From positions 16,550 to 80,549 of the forward strand of contig DLHS01000006.1 in the NCBI GenBank assembly GCA_002483345.1: a stretch of 64,000 bases of DNA, read 5' to 3'. This DNA is from Bacteroidetes bacterium UBA7662 (lineage in GTDB: Bacteria; Bacteroidota; Bacteroidia; UBA7662). Made by a program: the position numbers and the translations under genes. Below are positions 9,219-15,745 of the stretch, piece after piece (the stretch's first letter is position 1; every line of letters begins with the position of its first letter). The notes under the pieces were generated by a model. The model had not been told where the DNA came from. It made no database searches and saw nothing but the letters and a program-made list of their open reading frames with translations.

Positions 9219-10817
9219 ATGAAAACAAAATCTTGGCTGGTCTTAACCTGCCTCCTCTGCAGCTCTCTTGCCTCCGCCCAGTTCAACCGGACATATCTCA
9301 GCAGTCTGCTTTCTCCCGGCAACCTGTTGAATGAACCCCTGGTGAATGTGGTCACCGATCAGAACTCCTTTATCCGGATTGTAGGTCAGGTGGGGGACAC
9401 CATGTCTGCCTACACCTCAGAAATCAGCTTTTCCACGGTCGATAATGCCGGCTCGTACCAGTCGGTAACGCTGTACAACAATCAGGACGAATCCAATTAC
9501 AAAGCACAAAGTCTCATCGAAACACCGGAAGGGGATTTTATCCTTGTCGGCTCCGTATTCAAAAAAAGCATGGCCACTCAGGTCGCTTATGCCATGAAAA
9601 CAGACGCATCAGGCAATGTAGTCTGGGCAAAGAATTTTCCAGGTGTGGAATTCCGGATCGTGAACCGGCTGGAAAGTGACAGTATTCACGATTATTTCCT
9701 GTTGACCGGAACGGCACTGGATTCCAACAGCCAGCAGCGGGTGTATTGTGTCAGGATAGACGAAGACGGTACCCAGCAATGGGCGTACCTTTACGGATCT
9801 GTCACGCCACTTTCACAGCAGGATATTCCGAACAGTCTGGCCCTGACGGATAGCTCTGTTGTCATGGTAGGCACAAGCGACGTCAGTGGTGATGAAGATC
9901 TTTTTGCCCTGGTACTCCTTCGCAATGGAGTACCAGCGGCGCCTATGCGGTTCTACGATATCGATAACAGGCACAATTACCAGCCATATATACTGGCAGA
10001 CACCCTGGCAAACGTGTTTTACCTTTCCTTTACCACCAATGCCAACGTATCGGGTTCTGTTACCTTTCACGGGCTGATACGGCTCAATGGACAACTCAAC
10101 GCCGATTGGACGAACGTCTACTGGGCGCCTCATTCCAAATACATGATTGCCAATATGGTGCAACATGCTGATTCGAACACCATCATTACAGCAGGGACCC
10201 GATACAATGACAACACCGGCGTATTTGAACCGTACACCATGGTGGTGGAAGGCTCCGGTGGATCATTGGTAAGCGCTGCTATATACCCGCAGGATCTGAA
10301 TCGCTTTGCTTCCAGCTTCACCGTGCACGATCCGCTCAATCTGTTTATCCTGCATACCCATTATGAAGCAGGCATGTCGGCTCCTTTCGACCTCATAATG
10401 ACCGACCCAGGAGGACTGTCAGATTGCTATACCGTTGAAGAATTCAACCTTTCGGAGATTCCCCTCTATGAAAACAGCCAGGTATATGCACGGGACAGCC
10501 TGACAGATCCTAACGAACGCTGGATTTACGACTATCCCGTGGATTTCTGGGATATCAATTGTGATGAATTCTCCGGGGCCTACGCAAGCGCCCCTGCAGG
10601 CAACTCCCTGCAGATCGCACAAAGAACCGTGACCGCTTCGCCCAACAACCAGTCGACCACCCGGCTTGCCGTGTATAACCTGCACGGTCAGCTGGTGCTG
10701 CAGCTGACCGTGCAGGCCGGCGAGACCGTGCAGCTCCGGGAACTGGTCACCGGAGTTTATATCCTGCGCTATACCACCAACAGCGGCGTAGAACATCACA
10801 AACACTTTATCGAATAA
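9219..10817 (+). CDS. T9SS cargo protein, probable beta-propeller-like surface protein
   Basis: 532 residues. An N-terminal signal peptide (MKTKSWLVLTCLLCSSLASA) precedes beta-rich sequence. It has repeated units of the form 'G(S/T)...D...V...D..G...WA..(F/Y)' near residues 105-150, 165-200 and 210-250, a pattern common in propeller-like secreted proteins of Bacteroidota. The C-terminal 65 residues (about 468-532) resemble a type A sorting domain: 'RLAVYNLHGQLV' followed by 'L..GVYILRYTTNSG', although the usual YPNP opening is degraded to SPNNQS. No enzymatic motif is seen. It ends at a strong terminator at 10840-10878. Confidence 0.65.
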   Translation: MKTKSWLVLTCLLCSSLASAQFNRTYLSSLLSPGNLLNEPLVNVVTDQNSFIRIVGQVGDTMSAYTSEISFSTVDNAGSYQSVTLYNNQDESNYKAQSLIETPEGDFILVGSVFKKSMATQVAYAMKTDASGNVVWAKNFPGVEFRIVNRLESDSIHDYFLLTGTALDSNSQQRVYCVRIDEDGTQQWAYLYGSVTPLSQQDIPNSLALTDSSVVMVGTSDVSGDEDLFALVLLRNGVPAAPMRFYDIDNRHNYQPYILADTLANVFYLSFTTNANVSGSVTFHGLIRLNGQLNADWTNVYWAPHSKYMIANMVQHADSNTIITAGTRYNDNTGVFEPYTMVVEGSGGSLVSAAIYPQDLNRFASSFTVHDPLNLFILHTHYEAGMSAPFDLIMTDPGGLSDCYTVEEFNLSEIPLYENSQVYARDSLTDPNERWIYDYPVDFWDINCDEFSGAYASAPAGNSLQIAQRTVTASPNNQSTTRLAVYNLHGQLVLQLTVQAGETVQLRELVTGVYILRYTTNSGVEHHKHFIE

Positions 10818-10839
10818 TCCGGGCCCGGTCGGCTTTCAG

Positions 10840-10878
10840 CATCCCGGTTGCAGTCTGTCTGCGGCCGGGATGTTTTTT
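10840..10878 (+). terminator. Rho-independent terminator of the T9SS cargo gene
   Basis: Eight-bp arms CATCCCGG / CCGGGATG at 10840-10847 and 10865-10872 are followed directly by six T. The first ATG of the next open frame (10870) lies inside the 3' arm, which argues against that frame being an intact gene. Confidence 0.8.
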
Positions 10879-11526
10879 ACTGCAAACTCTGATCAAAATT
10901 GTCCGAAGAACAGGGAGGAGGTCAAAGCGGCATCACCCATACTGAACAAGCTGGGGTTATTCCGTACCAGTGCACCAGTAATGAACACGATGGGTCAGGA
11001 AACATCCAGTTTCAAAATGCTCTCGTTGATGAATGAACAGAAGATACTCATTTGCAACCTTTCCAAAGGAATGATAGGGGAAGATGCCTCTACCTTAATT
11101 GGGAGTATGTTAGTAACCTCCATGCACCTTGCTGCTTTATACCGGGCAGCACAATCGCCGGATGCCCGTACTCCATTCTTTCTCTACGTAGATGAAGCAC
11201 ATTCCTTTTTGTCCCTCTCCTTTGCAGATATGCTGGCAGAAGCACGGAAATATGGGCTTTCCTTGTTTTTAACACATCAATACTTAGGTCAATTACAAGA
11301 AGACATTCGTGCGGCCATATTTGGAAATGTGGGCACTTTGATTGCCTTTCGGGTAGGGGCAGCAGATGCCTTATCCCTTGCCAAAGAGTTCTATCCAGTC
11401 TTTACCCAATATGATCTGGTACATCTTGAAAGATTCAAAATGTATTTGAAATTGCAGATTGATGGCATGACGTCTAAGCCGTTTAGTGCGATGACGGTGG
11501 CTGTTCAGAAGGTCTCCGGAGCATAA
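10870..11526 (+). pseudogene. Truncated HerA/TraG-type conjugation ATPase (C-terminal fragment)
   Basis: The open frame gives 218 residues. From about residue 17 (10918) it matches the C-terminal part of VirD4/TraG/HerA-like coupling ATPases: 'KILICNLSKG' with a following GEDAS, the Walker B strand 'FFLYVDEAHSF', 'GLSLFLTHQYLGQL' and 'NVGTLIAFRVG'. The N-terminal half with the Walker A P-loop is missing. The first ~16 residues are read through the terminator of the preceding gene, and the C-terminus stops short of the usual end. It cannot hydrolyse ATP as it stands. I take it as a relic of an integrative or conjugative element, which fits its place at the edge of the AT-rich RHS tip array. 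Confidence 0.8.
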
Positions 11527-11575
11527 GTAGATTTGAGATTACAAAGCCCATATGCACTTTTGAACATTACTTCCG

Positions 11576-12454
11576 TCAATTAATAAATGGAAATCTTAGC
11601 TCGTCCATGTGATAAAAATCCCAAAATATATTTGGGTATTTAATTTTATATCGTTCTATATCCACATCTAGTGTAGAAAACCACAAAATATTCATCTTTT
11701 TATGTTGCAAGTTTGAAGGGAATTTGACTTCTATATCAGAACCCACAAGAATTGATCTTAATGATTCCAATTCAAAAAGTTGAGGTGGAAAGGATTTAAA
11801 ACCTTTATTATAAATTGCAATTGTTTCAAGATTCTTTAGTTTTTTTATTTCTTTCGGGCAGGATATAATTAAATTATCTGACAAATCTAATGTCTCCACA
11901 CGATTATCATCAGGCAATAAATCAAGTATACATGACATATTTTTTATATTACAAGATGTCAAATCTACTTCTGTAAGTTTTTTAAGATTTGTTAGTTTGC
12001 AGCATTGCTTACTAGCTTCCAAATTCATACCACAAAATCGTAGGCTTTTTAATTGAGGTAATAAATTTAATTCACATGGTATCTTATCAAAATCATTATA
12101 AGAAAAATCTAAAGCTGTTAACTGTTTTAACCCAACAATTCCAGAATCCAACTTATTGAGCTTAGAGTTTGTAATTTGTAATCTTTCGAACCAATGGAGC
12201 TTAGATAAATCTTTGTAGAGTGATTTTTGATTAATATTAGTGCAATTGTCGATAAATAAAAATTTAAGATTAGGAAAATTTGAAAAATTAAAATCGAACT
12301 CTGATAAATTTATATTAACCATTGATATACAGTCAATATCTGCTCTAAAAAGTTGATGAAGCTGTTCGCTGTTCTTAACTGATAAACATGGCTGCTGACC
12401 TAATGCAGCAGCCATGTTAAGAATCAATAAAAATAAAGCCAGTATGTTTTTCAT
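11576..12454 (-). CDS. Exported leucine-rich-repeat protein, candidate immunity partner of the JAMM RHS tip
   Basis: 292 residues with a signal peptide (MKNILALFLLILNMAAALG, then QQPC). From about residue 45 to 260 there are leucine-rich repeats of roughly 22-24 residues with the pattern LxxLxxLxLxxN/C, for example 'LTALDFSYNDFDKIPCEL'. LRRs bind proteins. Its ATG overlaps the stop of the upstream RHS tip by ATGA (12451-12454), so the two are probably translationally coupled. That is the position of an immunity gene in RHS and CDI loci. The gene is much more AT-rich than the flanking chromosome, which suggests transfer with its toxin tip. An immunity role is inference; a target-recognition or accessory role is also possible. 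Confidence 0.7.
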   Translation of the reverse strand: MKNILALFLLILNMAAALGQQPCLSVKNSEQLHQLFRADIDCISMVNINLSEFDFNFSNFPNLKFLFIDNCTNINQKSLYKDLSKLHWFERLQITNSKLNKLDSGIVGLKQLTALDFSYNDFDKIPCELNLLPQLKSLRFCGMNLEASKQCCKLTNLKKLTEVDLTSCNIKNMSCILDLLPDDNRVETLDLSDNLIISCPKEIKKLKNLETIAIYNKGFKSFPPQLFELESLRSILVGSDIEVKFPSNLQHKKMNILWFSTLDVDIERYKIKYPNIFWDFYHMDELRFPFIN

Positions 12455-13506
12455 TCTGTAAAAACAACCGAGTTGTTTGGATTATTCGTTACCGGGGGTG
12501 GGGTATATTTCATGGTTGCTATAACGCCAGTAGAATTGTAAATATACATTCGCTCATTCTGTCTACTTATAACATACATATTTATTGATTTAAAAACTTT
12601 TGCATCTTTCCTAGCATTCATTATATCTGTGCCAGAAGGGGCCTGTATATATCCAGAACCTGTAGGGTGAACATGATATTTAGAAAATAATCCTTGATAA
12701 ATTGACATACCACTTGCCTCTCGTGCCGCAGAACTAAAATTTAGTTGTACTGTGCTTCCTCCTGACAAATTCTGGCTTATTGAACTTCCACCTATAACAG
12801 GAACAATGAAATTATAACTGCCAGCCATTGCGATTAACCCGCCAACTTCAAAATCAGCACCAACCATGTTTGCATGTTGAAACATTTGTCTTTGCAAATT
12901 TGCAGATGGCAACTCAACGACATCTCCAGCAACTGATGCCGAAAAATCAACACCTGCTTCTGTGCCACCTTTTATTGTATTAATCACTTGTTGCTGTCTT
13001 TCAGAAGTAATTCCATTTACATTTCCTCGATCTCCTCCTGACTCTGGATAAACATCTGATTGGGACTTAGCTGTTTTAACAACATATTCTTTGCCATCTT
13101 TTTTGCCATCATCACCAATAACGTTTCCATCCTCATCTTTATAAATTCCTGCATTGTCTCCATTAGGATCAACAAAAAGTATTGGATTATTCGAAAACGT
13201 GGCATATCGACTTTCCCAAGGCTTAACTACCGGGTCAATATTCCACCTTCTTCCGATGCGGGCATCATACTGCCAGAACTCAGCAGAATAGGAGTTTCCA
13301 TTGCCGTAGATTTCATCATCCTTTTCCTGCCCGTTCATGCCGTACCGATAGGCTAGAGATGAGCTTCCAGCGGTATAATGTCTCCCTGGCATGAGCATGC
13401 CGAAGGGGTAGTAGTCTAACCCGCGTTTTCGCGCAAAAACAGCGTTTTCATGCTGTTTACCTGCAAAAACTGAATTTTGACAATATGTAGAACTTACCGG
13501 TTGCAT
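12451..13506 (-). CDS. Orphan RHS C-terminal tip with JAMM/JAB-type metallopeptidase domain
   Basis: 351 residues with no signal peptide and no YD-repeat shell. It starts with a 30-residue head also found on the second orphan, then the RHS-associated core end (DYYPFGMLMPGRHY, NGQEKDDEIYG, DARIGRRWNIDP, NPILFVDPNGD, to about residue 116). The variable tip (about 117-351) contains a convincing JAMM set: Glu220 in EVGGLI, His278 and His280 in HVHP, Ser291 and Asp294 in PSGTD. JAMM proteins are zinc isopeptidases or peptidases, and JAB domains are known as polymorphic toxin tips. It lies downstream of the main RHS gene as a displaced tip, and is followed with overlap by an exported LRR gene. Whether it is expressed alone or serves only as recombination stock is unknown. 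Confidence 0.8.
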   Translation of the reverse strand: MQPVSSTYCQNSVFAGKQHENAVFARKRGLDYYPFGMLMPGRHYTAGSSSLAYRYGMNGQEKDDEIYGNGNSYSAEFWQYDARIGRRWNIDPVVKPWESRYATFSNNPILFVDPNGDNAGIYKDEDGNVIGDDGKKDGKEYVVKTAKSQSDVYPESGGDRGNVNGITSERQQQVINTIKGGTEAGVDFSASVAGDVVELPSANLQRQMFQHANMVGADFEVGGLIAMAGSYNFIVPVIGGSSISQNLSGGSTVQLNFSSAAREASGMSIYQGLFSKYHVHPTGSGYIQAPSGTDIMNARKDAKVFKSINMYVISRQNERMYIYNSTGVIATMKYTPPPVTNNPNNSVVFTE

Positions 13507-13529
13507 AATAAAGCTGAACCAATATACAC
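13344..13529. repeat. RHS tip head repeat, copy A
   Basis: About 186 bp covering the start region and the end of the RHS core of the JAMM orphan tip. It matches copy B at 15012-15192 nearly base for base. Its centre (from 13370) shares 38 identical bases with the main RHS gene at 16587-16624, encoding the PFGMLMPGRHYTAG region. Such identity gives homologous recombination a place to swap tips. Confidence 0.85.
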
Positions 13530-13656
13530 ATCAGGTGAGGAATCTGGCTTTCATTGGCAATATCTCAGGTCTGAAGCCATACACTTTTAGACACACCTAC
13601 CTAAGTTGATATGTTTAATAATATCCTGTCCTGCATTTCAAAGAATATTGAACATG

Positions 13657-14227
13657 TTATTCGATAATAAAACTTCCATTACCTGATGTGATTTGACCCA
13701 CCCACATGTTAGAGCAGATATTTTTAAACTCACTTGGAATATTTAGATTAATAAAATAATCATATTTCTTGGCCCTTTTTATAACCGCCTTCTACGTTTT
13801 CGTATCCCAGTTGGTTTAGATAATAGATAACTTCCAGAGTATCCTGTGGCAGGATATATCTTAAGTGATCATACCCCTCCATATCTTCAATCTTACAAGG
13901 CTCATTATTAGCCTCTGATGGAATAGAATAATCTGAAACAATTCCACCTCTAACATCTCTGTTAGGAAAAACAAATTCCTGAATATTAACCGCCTTCATA
14001 TAAATCATAGGTAATATGATGGTTTCAGAGCTATGGTTAACATATAGTAGTGTTAGTTTTAAGTCTCTTGAATCAATTTTCTGATTCTTCGGGCAAATAA
14101 TTTCCAGAGTAGAAGTAGGTGTGTTTTCAACAGCATGGACAGAACAAGCATTGAAAACCAACACTAAAATGCTACAAATTATGGCTCCCCTTGAAGAGCT
14201 ATTTTTTCTCTTTGTTTTTGATAACAT
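13657..14227 (-). pseudogene. Exported immunity candidate, apparently frameshifted near its 3' end
   Basis: As an open frame it ends at 13760 (155 residues). It starts MLSKTKRKN, then has a hydrophobic segment (about 15-29) ending FNACS, so it may be a lipoprotein. The ATG overlaps the stop of the upstream RHS tip by 29 bp, an immunity-like arrangement. Just before the stop is a run AAAAAGGG (minus strand, about 13779-13786). Dropping one base there lets the frame run on from '..GGYKRAKKYDYF' through about 36 more protein-like residues (INLNIPSEFKNIC..., ...GNGSFIIE) to a TAA at 13657. I read this as a one-base indel, either a real inactivating mutation or a homopolymer sequencing error. The family is not recognised. 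Confidence 0.6.
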
Positions 14228-15173
14228 TTTGCTTTACCTCTTTATTATTATTAACATCTACGTCCTGACCATATATAACCTTCTCTGCATATTTACCAAC
14301 TTCCTTATTATGTAAATTGCTACTTACGCCATTGTTCCCTGTCTGAGTATACTGCAACGGTTCTGCACTGTTTCTAACCCCATCCTGTGCATCTCCAACA
14401 TGGATAAGTTCATGCAAAAGAGTTGATTCAAACAGGAGATTAGCAAAATCCTTACCATCCTTGCTCAATCCTTCATCACCCAATAATCGGAACAGATTAT
14501 CATCTAAAGTTACAGTGCTCTTCAGCATGCCTGTCCCCTCATCCATCTCGTGAGTGCTGGTTCTCGTAACTCCTTGTTCACCAATAAGACCATCCTTTTG
14601 AAGATTTGGAGCAAGTAAATTCCCAGCCTCCAGTCTAACCGATTTATTTCCATCAGAAAATAAACTAATCAGTTGATTCGCATCTTTGAACTCTCCATAC
14701 TTCAATATTGCATTTAACTTGTCTGCATTTTCAGGTTTTTGCAATTCTGCTGCAATGTTTTGCAGCATTGGCTTCAGGTTGGGATGCTTTGCTGCCAAGG
14801 CTTCTGGGATTTCAAAATTTCCATCAGGATCAGAAAACAAAATAGGATTATCAAAAAAGGAACGATATGGTGACCAACCTGGGGCTTTCGCAGCCAAAGG
14901 ATCGACACTCAACCACCTACCAATTCTTGGGTCAAGTATCCTCGCTCCGAAGTCGTAGCTATTTCCGTTGCCGTAAACCTCGTTATCTTTTTCCTTCCCA
15001 TTAAACCCATACCGATAAGCTAGAGATGAGCTTCCGGTGGTATAATGTCTCCCTGGCATGAGCATGCCGAAGGGGTAGTAGTCTAACCCGCGTTTTCGCG
15101 CAAAAACAGCGTTTCCATGCTGCTTACCTGCAAAAACTGAATTTTGACAATATGTAGAACTTACCAAGTGCAT
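14199..15173 (-). CDS. Orphan RHS C-terminal tip with HExxH metallopeptidase toxin domain
   Basis: 324 residues from the ATG at 15173, which aligns exactly with the ATG of the other orphan; the open frame extends to a TTG at 15185. After the shared head (STYCQNSVFAGKQH...) come RHS core-end motifs DYYPFGM, NGKEKDNEVYG, DPRIGRWLSVDP and NPILFSDPDGN (to about residue 119). This core end belongs to a different RHS subfamily from the main gene. The tip (120-324) holds LLHELIHVGD, with zinc-binding His254, Glu255 and His258, as in Tox-MPTase-type polymorphic toxins. It ends in a lysine-rich tail. A 29-bp overlap joins it to an exported small gene. AT-rich composition suggests transfer. Confidence 0.8.
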   Translation of the reverse strand: MHLVSSTYCQNSVFAGKQHGNAVFARKRGLDYYPFGMLMPGRHYTTGSSSLAYRYGFNGKEKDNEVYGNGNSYDFGARILDPRIGRWLSVDPLAAKAPGWSPYRSFFDNPILFSDPDGNFEIPEALAAKHPNLKPMLQNIAAELQKPENADKLNAILKYGEFKDANQLISLFSDGNKSVRLEAGNLLAPNLQKDGLIGEQGVTRTSTHEMDEGTGMLKSTVTLDDNLFRLLGDEGLSKDGKDFANLLFESTLLHELIHVGDAQDGVRNSAEPLQYTQTGNNGVSSNLHNKEVGKYAEKVIYGQDVDVNNNKEVKQNVIKNKEKK

Positions 15174-15192
15174 AATAAAAGTCAATATACAC
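15012..15192. repeat. RHS tip head repeat, copy B
   Basis: About 181 bp, nearly identical to copy A (13344-13529) in the same orientation. It spans the first ~55 codons of the orphan tip and about 20 bp upstream of its ATG. The two differ only by scattered substitutions and a few bases at the upstream edge. Confidence 0.85.
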
Positions 15193-15264
15193 TTCAGATA
15201 AGGATATTATTCAACTTTGTATTCTCTACTACCTGAACCCATGCACAATCGTTAAATATTATCT

Positions 15265-15735
15265 TCAATTAGGAGAGTAATACCTATCTATTTTAGGAAA
15301 CGTAGGAGGTGATACTCTGTTCAGAATTTCAAATAAACCATCTATCTCTTGCACCTTAAGATTTCTAACTTTTATTTGTTTCACCTTACCATTCAGCCTT
15401 AAAACCACTGTCCACTCGTACCCTCCCATTTTACCAGTAGTATAAATAGAGTCTAAATCAAACAATTTATTATTCACTATGTAATTATGAATTTCTTCTA
15501 ATTGAATCTCAGAGAGAGAACTTGCACCAACTTTTCTTTTGGAAACAAATTTACCACCAACCATACTCCCTTTCTGGGCACTTATTTTTTCATCTTCTAA
15601 TGAAACAATAAAATCTTGAAAAGAAGATAAATCGCTCTGAATCACAGAAACCATCACCTTCCCATCATTCTGTTGGGATGAAATATTCGTGCTGCACGAA
15701 ATAGCAAAAAATGCCAAAATTAAAATTGTTTTCAT
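15265..15735 (-). CDS. Small lipoprotein, candidate immunity protein for the main RHS tip
   Basis: 156 residues from the ATG at 15735, 10 bp after the stop of the main RHS gene. A start at 15768 would overlap that gene and place 11 extra residues before the signal. The N-terminus MKTILILAFFAISC is a good lipoprotein signal with the lipobox Cys at residue 14, so the protein should be anchored in the envelope. The remainder (about 20-156) is a compact alpha/beta domain with '..YEWTVVLRLNGKVKQIKVRN..' and no catalytic motif. The family is not recognised. Its place straight after the variable RHS tip, and its AT-rich composition, suggest immunity against the HExxH tip. Confidence 0.7.
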   Translation of the reverse strand: MKTILILAFFAISCSTNISSQQNDGKVMVSVIQSDLSSFQDFIVSLEDEKISAQKGSMVGGKFVSKRKVGASSLSEIQLEEIHNYIVNNKLFDLDSIYTTGKMGGYEWTVVLRLNGKVKQIKVRNLKVQEIDGLFEILNRVSPPTFPKIDRYYSPN

Positions 15736-15745
15736 AATTAAATTT

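Noticed and set aside
13344..13529. Integron attC-like boxes (GTTAGAC with its complement) in the RHS head repeat
   Set aside because: Only one box pair is present and it lies in conserved coding sequence (residues around LDYY); no integrase or cassette spacing.
13657..13786. Programmed ribosomal frameshift in the immunity candidate
   Set aside because: The run is A5G3, not a standard -1 slippery heptamer, and the needed shift is +1; a simple indel is more likely.
13344..15192. CRISPR array or other short-repeat system
   Set aside because: Only two long copies 1.7 kb apart, both coding; no regular spacers and no cas genes.
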